Translations under genes and position numbers: made by a program
The notes under the pieces: model-generated
What the model saw: the letters and a program-made list of their open reading frames with translations, nothing else
Databases searched by the model: none
Told to the model about the DNA's origin: nothing
In this document: one piece after another, positions 27,749 to 35,749 of the stretch
How positions within the stretch are numbered: the stretch's first letter is position 1
Layout: the number at the start of each line of letters is the position of its first letter
NCBI RefSeq assembly: GCF_021390245.1
Contig: NZ_JAJUXH010000004.1
Span: forward strand, 248,001-312,000
Length of the DNA stretch: 64,000 nucleotides
Reading direction: 5' to 3'
Source: Dyadobacter sp. CY323
GTDB taxonomy: Bacteria > Bacteroidota > Bacteroidia > Cytophagales > Spirosomataceae

Positions 27749-28363
27749 TCAGTATTGAAAGAAGCCTGCAGAAATAATTAAGCTAACCAGGTGTATCTGG
27801 TGTTTGAGGGAAGAAATGGCTTTAAAAAGTAAATTCGCCACAGACTGCCTGTTGACCTGCATTAAATCGGCGATTTGCTCATTGTCCATTCCCTCAAAGT
27901 ACTTGAGAAAAATGGCTTCTTTCTGACGGCGGGGTAGTTCTTCTATCGCGCAACGGACTTTCACCTGATTTTCGGTGAAAACCTCGTGCTGCTCAATTGC
28001 AGTTTCAATCGTCTGATAATCGGAAAGTTGGCCGGCTTCTTCGATGTCTAAGATGGCCTGGGACGCATTTGTGCGTCTGAATTCCTGCATAAGCTGATTT
28101 CTCAGTGCGCGGAGGAAGTAAATGGAGACGAATTGGATGTGGATCTGTTCACGCTTTTCCCAAATGTGGATCATCAGTTCCTGAATCGAATCTTTAATGA
28201 ATTCGCGATCGGTCGTGAAGTTGGTGGCGTAATTAAATAAGGTGCGGTAAAGTTTGTCAGCGAGACGACAAAACGCGAGGCTATCTCCAGCCTGTGCTTG
28301 TTGCCAGAAATTCAGGAGAATGACATTCTCCTCAGCGATGCGTTGTCTTTTGTTCAAATTCAA
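27749..28363 (-). CDS. ECF RNA polymerase sigma factor
   Basis: This 204-residue sigma-70-family factor of the extracytoplasmic-function type is typical of SusC/FecR-linked factors. Region 2 lies at about 38-100 (LFNYATNFTTDREFIKDSIQ, ELMIHIWEKREQI). Region 4 lies at about 140-195 (IEELPRRQKEAIFLKYFEGM, DNEQIADLMQVNRQSVANLL). No in-frame ATG precedes the conserved part, so TTG 28363 or TTG 28357 must start translation. The ATG at 28397 is in another frame and stops after 21 codons. It converges on the lipase-like gene (14-bp gap). Its anti-sigma partner is probably FecR at 21828-22931. Confidence 0.9.
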   Translation of the reverse strand: MNLNKRQRIAEENVILLNFWQQAQAGDSLAFCRLADKLYRTLFNYATNFTTDREFIKDSIQELMIHIWEKREQIHIQFVSIYFLRALRNQLMQEFRRTNASQAILDIEEAGQLSDYQTIETAIEQHEVFTENQVKVRCAIEELPRRQKEAIFLKYFEGMDNEQIADLMQVNRQSVANLLFKAISSLKHQIHLVSLIISAGFFQY

Positions 28364-28458
28364 CCAGGTCAGACAACAAATTAAGTCGTAATTCCATGAT
28401 TTATAAAATATAAGAGTGACTTTATTTTTATATCTGAAATTATCTGTTGTTAATTGAA

Positions 28459-28472
28459 TTATTTCGAAATAA
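28459..28472. promoter_or_regulatory. 14-bp perfect palindrome upstream of the sigma gene
   Basis: TTATTTCGAAATAA reads the same on both strands. It lies about 95 bp upstream of the sigma factor start, in the 178-bp gap that also holds the large hairpin at 28487-28535. The position fits an operator, but no regulator can be assigned. Confidence 0.35.
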
Positions 28473-28486
28473 ATGAGAGTTGGTAA

Positions 28487-28535
28487 GGTCGCCTAGACTT
28501 GCCAGGTTTCAAAAACCTGGTAAGTCTAGGCGACC
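28487..28535. repeat. 23-bp hairpin, second copy of an interspersed repeat family
   Basis: The arms at 28487-28509 and 28513-28535 pair over 23 bp with a single wobble position and a 3-base loop. The core AGACTTGCCAGGTTT matches the hairpin at 14315-14347 in 14 of 15 positions. It starts 6 bp after the ridA stop codon (minus strand), so it probably ends that operon's transcript. Confidence 0.85.
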
Positions 28536-28541
28536 AAATTA

Positions 28542-29018
28542 TTAAATATAAGCGATGCAGTCGATCTCTACGAGCGAGTCCCCTGGAACGCCGCCGTAAA
28601 CCGCTACGGTGGTCCGGCAAGGTGGTTTGCTGCCAAAACGGCCTTTATAGGCTTCATTCATTGCTTTGTAGTCATTCAGGTCATGAAGAAAAACACTGCA
28701 TTTCAATACTTTTTCCATCGATGAACCTGCTTTTATGAGCTCTTTTTCCAATTCGTCCAGAACGTGTTTTGTGTGCGCTGTAATATCACCTTCAAAGTGC
28801 GCACCTTTTCCTGCAACAAATACCATATTGTTGAACTTGGTGTGACCTGAAAACAGAGGTACATCCTGGTACATCTCAACATCTCCGACCTCATGAGTCG
28901 CGGGTGCCGCTACCGCAGGAACCGATTCTGCCTGCACTTTTGAAGCAGCACCAATTCCAGCGATTCCGGCTACTGACGCAAACAATTTCTTGATAATTGA
29001 TCTTCTTTCGGATTTCAT
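28542..29018 (-). CDS. Exported RidA-family (YjgF/UK114) protein
   Basis: RidA proteins hydrolyse reactive enamine/imine intermediates released by PLP-dependent lyases. The domain covers about residues 50-158: FVAGKGAHFEGDITAHTK, VLKCSVFLHDLNDYKAMNEA, then the active-site segment PPCRTTVAVYGG with its conserved Arg and VEIDCIAYI with its Glu. Unlike ordinary cytosolic RidA (about 130 residues), it carries an N-terminal ERRSIIKKLFASVAGIAGIG that looks like a twin-arginine export signal. It is the last gene of the minus-strand series containing PQQ dehydrogenases and an exported PLP enzyme, which is a natural source of its substrate. Confidence 0.88.
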   Translation of the reverse strand: MKSERRSIIKKLFASVAGIAGIGAASKVQAESVPAVAAPATHEVGDVEMYQDVPLFSGHTKFNNMVFVAGKGAHFEGDITAHTKHVLDELEKELIKAGSSMEKVLKCSVFLHDLNDYKAMNEAYKGRFGSKPPCRTTVAVYGGVPGDSLVEIDCIAYI

Positions 29019-29052
29019 AATGGTATTATTAAGGTTTGATATTCAGTTGTTA

Positions 29053-30531
29053 CTACGGTTTTTTTTTGCTTTTCCGGGCCACTTTTTCATTGGCGGGCAG
29101 AGTGATTTTCCAGATACTTCCACCGGCTTTGTTACCACCCTGTTTGCCGCCGTACTCAATGACGTATAAGGTGTTGCCGACGAGTAATGCGTCAGTCGGA
29201 GCCGTAAAATTGTCGACGATCCGGGTAGTTTTCACTTTATAGTTGTCGGTCGCCTTATCATAGGTCATTTCGAGGTGGAGCAGGTCTTTTCCTTGTCTGC
29301 GCAATGGGTTCGGATTTACCGCCCCGTTTCTGGATCCGCCGGTATATCTGATCACAAATCCATCTCCGGTCAGGTCTTTGCCTAATGCGTTTTTGTTGTC
29401 GAAGAAAAGCCCCAGCGGCGACGAGTGCGCATTAAATGTTCCCACCGTCACGCCTGTTGTATCGCCATCCATGACAACGCCCGTTTTCCGGTCACGGTAC
29501 TCGTTTGCATCCGGGCCTAGGTTCTGAACGGCAGGCGTAAATTTGACACCAGCTGGTTTTTTAGGGAAATCCGGGTCGTTGTGAAAATACTTCATGAGAT
29601 ATGCAAAAGCAAATTTGCTCAGGAATGGGTCTTTTTCAGGATCTGGCTGAAAATCCGGGAATTGCTGGGGATTATCGATACCGCCCATGATCCACGGAAA
29701 ACCATAATGATGACCTTTTCTGATCCAAAACATATCTTCCGGATGATCGTAATCGCCAGAATTCGAAACTCCGAACAAATTTCCTTTCGGATCAAATGCC
29801 ATGTCGTAGGCATTTCGTATTCCTTCGGCAAAGAGGTATCCTTCGGCTTTCAGTTTTTCGGTATCAGTTGAAAGTAACAAATCCTTTGAGCCGATTGGAA
29901 ACCTGAAGATATTGGCCGTCAATGCATTATCTCGCGCATTCGGATACTCGCCCCCGTTATCCTGCACTTCTCCGTGATCGGTGCGGGCACCAGTGTTCAC
30001 GAAAATGTATTTCCCGTCCGGGCTTATTTCCAGTGCATTCCAGCCGTGGTCAAATGTGGTTTTATTGGCCCCATATTCGACGGTATTAAAAACGACGGTC
30101 ATCTCAGGCTTCTCATTTCCGGTCTTCATTTCGTAGCGGACCATCCGGCCTTTGTTCCCTTTATTATTATTCACACTTACATTACCGGCAAGAAAAAGCG
30201 TGTTGCCATGGAAAGCGGTGCCTTGTAAACGTGGAATGCCATGATCTTCAACGGTAAGCAATTTTTTGCTTTGCGGCTTTCCATTCACCATTTCGATTTT
30301 CAACACATCGCCGAAAAAGGTTGTATAATAAATTTCGCCGGAAACCGGATGCTGAATAATACGCACCGCCTCTGGTTCGACTTTCATATACTCCTCGACG
30401 ACAATATCGTCACGCAGAGGGATGGGTGTTTTTGTAACCACTTCTGCCCGCTGCTGAGCGGAGGCAACAACAGATGCGCCTAGAAAAATGACGGAAAGTC
30501 CAGTCTTAAAGATTTGTTTGTAAAGTAGCAT
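29053..30531 (-). CDS. Exported PQQ-dependent sugar dehydrogenase-like protein
   Basis: This 492-residue protein has a signal peptide (about 1-25, ending ASA). It has the six-bladed propeller of the glucose/sorbosone dehydrogenase family, seen as repeats of PDGKYIFVNTG, AEGIRNAYDMAFDPKGNLFG, DHPEDMFWIRKGHHYGFPW and TDALLVGNTLYVIEYGGK. Family members oxidise an aldose or alcohol and pass electrons from PQQ to a cytochrome. The cytochrome c gene directly upstream (19-bp gap) would fit as acceptor. PQQ use is inferred from the family; the substrate is not known. Confidence 0.82.
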   Translation of the reverse strand: MLLYKQIFKTGLSVIFLGASVVASAQQRAEVVTKTPIPLRDDIVVEEYMKVEPEAVRIIQHPVSGEIYYTTFFGDVLKIEMVNGKPQSKKLLTVEDHGIPRLQGTAFHGNTLFLAGNVSVNNNKGNKGRMVRYEMKTGNEKPEMTVVFNTVEYGANKTTFDHGWNALEISPDGKYIFVNTGARTDHGEVQDNGGEYPNARDNALTANIFRFPIGSKDLLLSTDTEKLKAEGYLFAEGIRNAYDMAFDPKGNLFGVSNSGDYDHPEDMFWIRKGHHYGFPWIMGGIDNPQQFPDFQPDPEKDPFLSKFAFAYLMKYFHNDPDFPKKPAGVKFTPAVQNLGPDANEYRDRKTGVVMDGDTTGVTVGTFNAHSSPLGLFFDNKNALGKDLTGDGFVIRYTGGSRNGAVNPNPLRRQGKDLLHLEMTYDKATDNYKVKTTRIVDNFTAPTDALLVGNTLYVIEYGGKQGGNKAGGSIWKITLPANEKVARKSKKKP

Positions 30532-30550
30532 GTATAATTGGGGCTCAGGT

Positions 30551-30982
30551 TTATTCAGTTTTGCCTAAATGACGAAGGTATGCAACCAGCTGCCAGCGCT
30601 GCTCATCGGTGAAGACGTCTTTAAATGGCGGCATATTACCTCTTCCGGTTGATATTTTCCAGAAGAATGCACCGTCACTCTGGCTTTTAACGAGGGTATC
30701 GTGAAAGTTGGCTGGTTTCTGTCCCAGTGCGCCACCGGCAGCTCCATCTCCATACCCTTCTTCTCCGTGGCAAGATGCACAATAAAGTGTAAACAGTTCT
30801 TCCCCCTGCGCCAGCGTCAGCGGTTCTTCGTGATACGGACTTTTAAGCGTGTCCGCCCAGGCCGGTGCTTTCCAGGGATCTTGCTGTAACTGTCGAAAAT
30901 GAGTTTCTTCTGATGAAAACCCCGCAAGTCCAGCTCCCGAAAGAACGATCATACTAGCGGCGAAAAATTGATTTCTGCGCAT
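30551..30982 (-). CDS. Small exported cytochrome c
   Basis: This 143-residue protein has an N-terminal export signal. The haem-binding CASCHG follows LFTLY at about residue 69. The likely distal Met ligand lies in GRGNMPPFKDVF (about 115), and EQRWQLVAYLRHLG forms the C-terminal helix. It is a single-haem class I cytochrome, acting outside the cytoplasmic membrane. It sits between two PQQ dehydrogenase genes on the same strand, so it probably carries electrons from them to the terminal oxidase. The gap to the next gene upstream is 116 bp. Confidence 0.93.
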   Translation of the reverse strand: MRRNQFFAASMIVLSGAGLAGFSSEETHFRQLQQDPWKAPAWADTLKSPYHEEPLTLAQGEELFTLYCASCHGEEGYGDGAAGGALGQKPANFHDTLVKSQSDGAFFWKISTGRGNMPPFKDVFTDEQRWQLVAYLRHLGKTE

Positions 30983-31098
30983 TCCGGAAGATATATTGGT
31001 GAATTTGATTCATTTCCATTCTCCCTCCAACCTCCAAATGGAACACTCAATTTGCCGGAGAGTAATATCCACTTAAACAGATTGGAAGGAGAATAGCA

Positions 31099-32835
31099 TT
31101 ATTTTAAACTTTCAACGGAAGCTCTGACCCTGGCTACATCCTCCAAACTAATGGGGCCTGCGCTGTTTCCGAAATTGCTTCGGATGTGTGTCAAAACCTC
31201 TGAAATTTCCTCATCCTTTAAGAAACTGTGCTGCGGCATTACATTATTGTAGGACTGGCCTTTTACTTCAATCGGCCCTTCTAATCCTTTCAGCAACACG
31301 TTAATAAGCCGGTCTTTGTCACCAGTTACCCAGTCGGCGCCTCCCAGCGGAGGAAAACGTTGAGAGTCTCCCATGCCGTTCCGCTGGTGGCAGGCTGCGC
31401 AGTACACACTGTATACTTTTCCGCCGGCAACAGGCTCGTCTTTATCCAGGTTGTCATTTACGAAATCCGGCGTGCGGATGTGAGCAAGTGATTTTCTTTT
31501 TTCCTGCGAGGCCAATGCATTTTTGCCAAACTTGTTTTTATTACCCTTGTAAGTCACTTTCCATATCTTCCCTTTTTCGGTCTCAGCAATGTAAATCGAC
31601 CCGTCTGGCCCCATCGCGATTCCCATCGGCCGATAAACGGCGTCGCTGACATTCACGATCGGATCAATTCCTGCGAAACCATCGGCGAAAATCTCATAAG
31701 GTCCCGAAGGCTGGCTTCCTTTAAAAGGCACAAAGCCAATAAAGTAACTCGACTGCGGATACGGCGCACGGTTTGTCGATCCGTGGAATGCAATGAACGA
31801 TCCATTTTTATAATGCTCCGGAAATTGATTTCCCTGGTAGAACAGGATGTCGTTCGGGGCCCAGTGTCCCGGAAATCCGATCAATGGCTTTTCATATTGC
31901 CCGCAGTCGCCTTCGAGCTTTCCGTCGCCTCCATATTCCGGATTGAGGACTTTTTTACTTAGCATTTGGTCCCAATAACAATAGGGCCAGCCAGCGTGAG
32001 TACCTTCTTTTACCCTCAAAAATTCTTCTGATGGCAGCATTGCACTTTCCCATCCATTATAAAGCTGAGGCCAAAGCCGTAATAAATCGTCGCGGCCATG
32101 TTGCAATGCATAAAGATTATGATCAGCGAAATTCCAGTCCAGCCCCACCACGCTGCGCAAGCCGGTAGCAAACTTGACCCCGTCCTTTTGAAGCTGACCA
32201 GTCTTATTTGCATCGAATTTCCAGATGCCGCCGTGATCTTCCAGGATTGGGCAGGGTGTCATTCCCGGTGAGCCGGGCGTACGGTTATCCACCTGGCAGC
32301 AATTGGAATTGGCCCCAAATGGTACATACATAAACCCTTTATCATCAAATGTAATCGGCTTCGCAATGTGCTCGTGCATGCCATGCGGGTGGTCGTCCGT
32401 CAGGATAACTTCTTCTTTGCTGGTAGGCACAAGTTCTCCGGGATTCAGCTTGTACCGGTACACGATCAGCTCCGAACTGAAATACAGGTAGCCTTTATAA
32501 ATCCGCATTGCCGTTCCATATGCCCGCTCTCTCGCAGTGCCGCCAAACCGTTTTACAATATCAGCACGTCCGTCACTATTCGTATCCCGCAATGCGATCA
32601 CCGATTCGCCTTTATTCGCAAACCGGGCCTTTACGTAAATATCCCCATTGTCATTTACCGCAATATGCCTCGCGCGACCAAGCAAGCTATCGACCACGAC
32701 AATCGCCTCAAACCCATCCGGCAGATACAGCCCGCCATTTTTGGAATTAAAAGGCTTATCCTTATCATCGGAACGCTGTATAAACCCCAATGCAAAAAGC
32801 AAAAGTAGGGAAGCGGATTTGAGGTATTTGGTCAT
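31099..32835 (-). CDS. PQQ-dependent dehydrogenase fused to a C-terminal cytochrome c
   Basis: This 578-residue exported protein has two parts. The first (about 30-445) is a PQQ sugar dehydrogenase-like propeller, with segments such as PDGFEAIVVVDSLLGRARHI, NDNGDIYVKARF, GLRSVVGLDWNFADHNLYAL and YRPMGIAMGPDGSIYIAETE. The second (about 475-578) is a cytochrome c domain with CAACHQRNGMG and a likely Met ligand in NVMPQHSFL. The fusion lets electrons pass from PQQ to haem within one chain. It is a different paralogue from the 492-residue dehydrogenase downstream. The substrate is unknown. Confidence 0.88.
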   Translation of the reverse strand: MTKYLKSASLLLLFALGFIQRSDDKDKPFNSKNGGLYLPDGFEAIVVVDSLLGRARHIAVNDNGDIYVKARFANKGESVIALRDTNSDGRADIVKRFGGTARERAYGTAMRIYKGYLYFSSELIVYRYKLNPGELVPTSKEEVILTDDHPHGMHEHIAKPITFDDKGFMYVPFGANSNCCQVDNRTPGSPGMTPCPILEDHGGIWKFDANKTGQLQKDGVKFATGLRSVVGLDWNFADHNLYALQHGRDDLLRLWPQLYNGWESAMLPSEEFLRVKEGTHAGWPYCYWDQMLSKKVLNPEYGGDGKLEGDCGQYEKPLIGFPGHWAPNDILFYQGNQFPEHYKNGSFIAFHGSTNRAPYPQSSYFIGFVPFKGSQPSGPYEIFADGFAGIDPIVNVSDAVYRPMGIAMGPDGSIYIAETEKGKIWKVTYKGNKNKFGKNALASQEKRKSLAHIRTPDFVNDNLDKDEPVAGGKVYSVYCAACHQRNGMGDSQRFPPLGGADWVTGDKDRLINVLLKGLEGPIEVKGQSYNNVMPQHSFLKDEEISEVLTHIRSNFGNSAGPISLEDVARVRASVESLK

Positions 32836-32850
32836 GGTTAAAGGGTTTTT

Positions 32851-32925
32851 GGCTGTTGGCTATTAGCCGTTAGCGGTTAGCTTTTTTTGAATAGAGCCAA
32901 AGGCTAACAGCTAATAGCTAAAAGC
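32851..32925. repeat. Imperfect inverted repeat made of GCTA/GTTAGC motifs
   Basis: The arms at about 32852-32882 and 32895-32925 pair imperfectly and are built of repeated GTTAGC/GCTAAC-type hexamers. The element fills the 89-bp gap between the amidohydrolase and the PQQ/cytochrome gene. The right arm abuts the amidohydrolase stop codon. A related arm (GTCAGCGGTCAGCTTTCGAA) occurs at 56291, so this is an interspersed family. It may attenuate or stabilise the operon transcript. Confidence 0.7.
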
Positions 32926-34175
32926 TACCTACTATAAATCGGCTTTGCAATTCCATTCAGATCGTAGACAATTTTTCCGCCCATGACGGTCAGCTCACAT
33001 TCAAGCTTTTCTTTGCCCTCCATTTTGAAACCTGTTTTGTCATAAAATCCGAAGTTGCCTTTCCGCATGGAGAAAATGGCCACGTCGGCAATTGCGTTTT
33101 CTGAAATGTGGCCCAGGTTTTCGCGGTGGATCACCTTCGCTGGTTCCCAGGTACTTGCTTTGATGACCGACGGCAGGTCCATACCCATTACATAGAATTT
33201 GGACATGATGCTGAGCATATCTTTCATCGAACCATTCATGCTGCCAGTGTGCAGATCGGTACTGATGGTGGTTGGATAAAAACCGGCTTTAATGGCAGGG
33301 ATCGCCTGCGAATAATTGAAGCTCGCGCCGCCGTAACCTACATCGAAAACGATGCCTTTTTTGCGAGCCTCGATGGCAAATGGCTTTACCTTCTGCGTCG
33401 ATTCATCCACAATCGTTTCCCGTACGTTTCCTTCCAGCAAGGTGTAGGCGTGTGTGAAAATGTCTCCCGGGCGCAGGTGTTTCATAAAAAGATCTTCGAG
33501 CGGAAGTGGCGGGGTGCTTCCTCCAAAATCGACCATTACAGGCATCTTAGCCAGTTTTCCAGCTTTCACTGCATTGTCGACGGGCTTCCAGTCGTTGCCC
33601 ATGAAGTGCGCAACTTTAAAACCAACCACATCATTTTTGTTTTTTAAGGCCACAGAGGCGGCCATGACCGGATCCATGTCACTCGTGTCCTGCTCCCAGT
33701 TACCGCCGCGCATACCTTGTCCGACAATATTCAGGAAGGACAAAACCCGTGTTTTTGAGTTAAAAATGACGTTATTCTTGAATTCCTGAAAAGAATCCCA
33801 GCCCGCGCCACCGGCATCCACGATGGTGGTAACGCCCACCCGGAATGTGAAACCGTCGGGCGGGAGTGCCACCAGACCATTACTCAGATAGTGATTTACC
33901 TGCGTGCCGTGAAACACATGTCCGTGAATGTCGATCAGCCCGGGCGTCACATACATCCCTTTCGCATCCACCACCTGGCGAGCTTCTTTGGGATCAATGT
34001 CTTTGGCAACTTTCTTGATCTTTCCTTCAAATATCCCAACATCCATCACCTGGTTGAGGTTATTTTTCGGGTCGATCACCGTTCCGCCCTTTATTAAGAT
34101 GTGATAGGTCTGTGCGCTGGAAAAATAGCTTTGGGTAACCAGCAGAAGAAAAAGGTAAAGGAAATTTTTTTTCAT
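32925..34175 (-). CDS. Exported amidohydrolase/deacetylase-family metallohydrolase
   Basis: The start is ATG 34175 (MKKNFLYL, 416 residues), which gives a proper signal peptide ending SSA; the longer frame would bury it. The amidohydrolase fold shows the metal motif PGLIDIHGHVFHG, a lysine-containing strand VVGFKVAHFMG, a histidine in DIFTHAYTL and the catalytic Asp segment TTISTDLHTG. This group (EF0837-like, near dihydroorotase) includes deacetylases of N-acetyl or O-acetyl acids, and it usually sits beside a SelA-like PLP enzyme, as here (32-bp gap upstream). In this genome both are predicted to be exported. Confidence 0.85.
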   Translation of the reverse strand: MKKNFLYLFLLLVTQSYFSSAQTYHILIKGGTVIDPKNNLNQVMDVGIFEGKIKKVAKDIDPKEARQVVDAKGMYVTPGLIDIHGHVFHGTQVNHYLSNGLVALPPDGFTFRVGVTTIVDAGGAGWDSFQEFKNNVIFNSKTRVLSFLNIVGQGMRGGNWEQDTSDMDPVMAASVALKNKNDVVGFKVAHFMGNDWKPVDNAVKAGKLAKMPVMVDFGGSTPPLPLEDLFMKHLRPGDIFTHAYTLLEGNVRETIVDESTQKVKPFAIEARKKGIVFDVGYGGASFNYSQAIPAIKAGFYPTTISTDLHTGSMNGSMKDMLSIMSKFYVMGMDLPSVIKASTWEPAKVIHRENLGHISENAIADVAIFSMRKGNFGFYDKTGFKMEGKEKLECELTVMGGKIVYDLNGIAKPIYSR

Positions 34176-34207
34176 TTCAGGGATTGAGGATTTTAAGAGA
34201 AAGGGAA

Positions 34208-35428
34208 CTAGACGGCTGCTTTCGACAATTCTTCTTTCAACCGGGTCGCTACTATTTTTTCTTCTCCCGATTTCAGCATCCACGCTGTGATGGTCAATGA
34301 GTTGTTTTCGGCAGGCATGATCTCGATAGACGGATTTCCTTTGCGAAGGTTTTCCTGTAAAAGCTTGACGGGAATGCTCACTTTTGCCGGGTCCCAGGAT
34401 ACTCTCAGGGTAGGCGTGTGGTTTCCAAGTTCGGGCACCGTTACATCCGTGGTGACGCCACTTACGCTTTTCGCTGCATTAGCAATGTGCGAAATCCGGT
34501 CTTCCCATATCTTCCATTCTTTCTTGTGGTCCATTTTGACAAAATTATCAAGTGCCACGTACATACCCAGGATCTCTTCCTTGTTCACCTTCATACCGCG
34601 ACCGATCGTCGAGCCGCGTGGGGGCATACTCAGTCTGGCTGCGTCGATCAGGTGTTTTTTACCCATTAAAATCCCGGCACTCTGAGGTCCGCGCATGGCT
34701 TTTCCGCCTGAAACGCAAACCAGGTCAAAACCCATATCGTTGAATTTCCAGAGATTTTCGACAGGCGGTACATCCGCTGCCATGTCGATCATTGTAGGAA
34801 TTCCATTCTTTTTCGCAATCTCGATCCATTGCTGGTGATTGATCTGGCCTTTATCCGACTGGATGTTCAGAAACCATAACAATGCCGTTTTTTCATTGAT
34901 CGCTTTTTGTAATTCTTCGGCTGTCTCAACCAAGACGATCGTGCAGCCCGTATTCGTTAATGCGTGTGAATAGCCAATGCTATGGCCTTTCTGAATGATC
35001 ACTTCCGATTTCATTCCGGTACCATCCAGGTGAGGCAATGCTTCCACTTTTTTCTGGTCCATTCCGGTTAATACGCCAGCCAGCCCCAGTGTTAATGCGG
35101 AAAAACAACCCGCTGTCACCACTGCAGCTTCCGCATGGGTAAGCGCTGCAATTTTTTCGCCGACCTTGGTTTGTACCTCATCCAGCATCATAAAATCTTT
35201 CGCAGCGCCCTGGATGATTTCCACCACTTCATCCTGCATGAGTGAGCCTGTCATAGCCGTGTAGGTACCCGCAGCATTAATAAAAGTTCTGATTCCCAAT
35301 TCCTTAGCAAGGTTCCTGGCAGCTCCTTTGGTTACCAGTCCGGTGGGATCGACGCTGGATTGCCCTAAAAATCCACCCAGTAATGGAAATGTAGACAGGT
35401 GTTTGATTAAATCTCTGCGGTTTATCAT
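34208..35428 (-). CDS. Tat-exported SelA/DgaE-like PLP-dependent ammonia-lyase-like enzyme
   Basis: The start is ATG 35428 (406 residues); the longer frame begins with TTG. The N-terminus MINRRDLIKHLSTFPLLGG is a twin-arginine signal, so the enzyme should be folded with PLP and then exported. The fold-type I enzyme has a substrate segment FINAAGTYTAMTGSLM and the Schiff-base lysine in CVSGGKAMRGPQ (Lys about 243). Relatives include selenocysteine synthase and D-glucosaminate-6-phosphate ammonia-lyase, and the latter pairs with the same amidohydrolase type. A periplasmic location is unusual for PLP enzymes. It is probably the first gene of an operon running to ridA. Confidence 0.85.
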   Translation of the reverse strand: MINRRDLIKHLSTFPLLGGFLGQSSVDPTGLVTKGAARNLAKELGIRTFINAAGTYTAMTGSLMQDEVVEIIQGAAKDFMMLDEVQTKVGEKIAALTHAEAAVVTAGCFSALTLGLAGVLTGMDQKKVEALPHLDGTGMKSEVIIQKGHSIGYSHALTNTGCTIVLVETAEELQKAINEKTALLWFLNIQSDKGQINHQQWIEIAKKNGIPTMIDMAADVPPVENLWKFNDMGFDLVCVSGGKAMRGPQSAGILMGKKHLIDAARLSMPPRGSTIGRGMKVNKEEILGMYVALDNFVKMDHKKEWKIWEDRISHIANAAKSVSGVTTDVTVPELGNHTPTLRVSWDPAKVSIPVKLLQENLRKGNPSIEIMPAENNSLTITAWMLKSGEEKIVATRLKEELSKAAV

Positions 35429-35683
35429 AATGGTCAAAGGGCTGAATGTTTAAGGCTTAAAACAATAGAAATTTCACTGATACATCAAGGATGCAGAAAA
35501 TATGCAGGAATACTCTATTTGGGAGAGTTATTTTTTTAATTGGTGTAAATTAAAAAATAAAGTTTGGTGATAATGAGTTTTAAAGCCTTTTTCTTTTGGA
35601 TTAAGATGAGTCAGGCCTTCTTCGGCTTTCTGACTAAAACATTGGTTCTGAGAAGACTCTGCGGATCTTACTACATACCAATC

Positions 35684-35733
35684 AAAAAAGCGGCAATGGC
35701 CCCGGAATTTCGGATCTGCCATTGCCGCTTTTT
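35684..35733 (-). terminator. Intrinsic terminator between the lactonase gene and the next operon
   Basis: Sixteen-base arms (35685-35700 and 35718-35733) pair perfectly around a 17-base loop, with A/T runs at both ends, so it can work in both directions. It lies 17 bp beyond the lactonase stop codon. The rest of the gap (35438-35683) shows no gene and probably holds the promoter of the downstream operon. Confidence 0.85.
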
Positions 35734-35749
35734 AAAAGAGTAGACTTAA

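Noticed and set aside
16636..28363. Polysaccharide utilisation locus
   Set aside because: SusC/SusD and regulators are present but no glycosidase, polysaccharide lyase or sulfatase is in the cluster, so a glycan target cannot be claimed.
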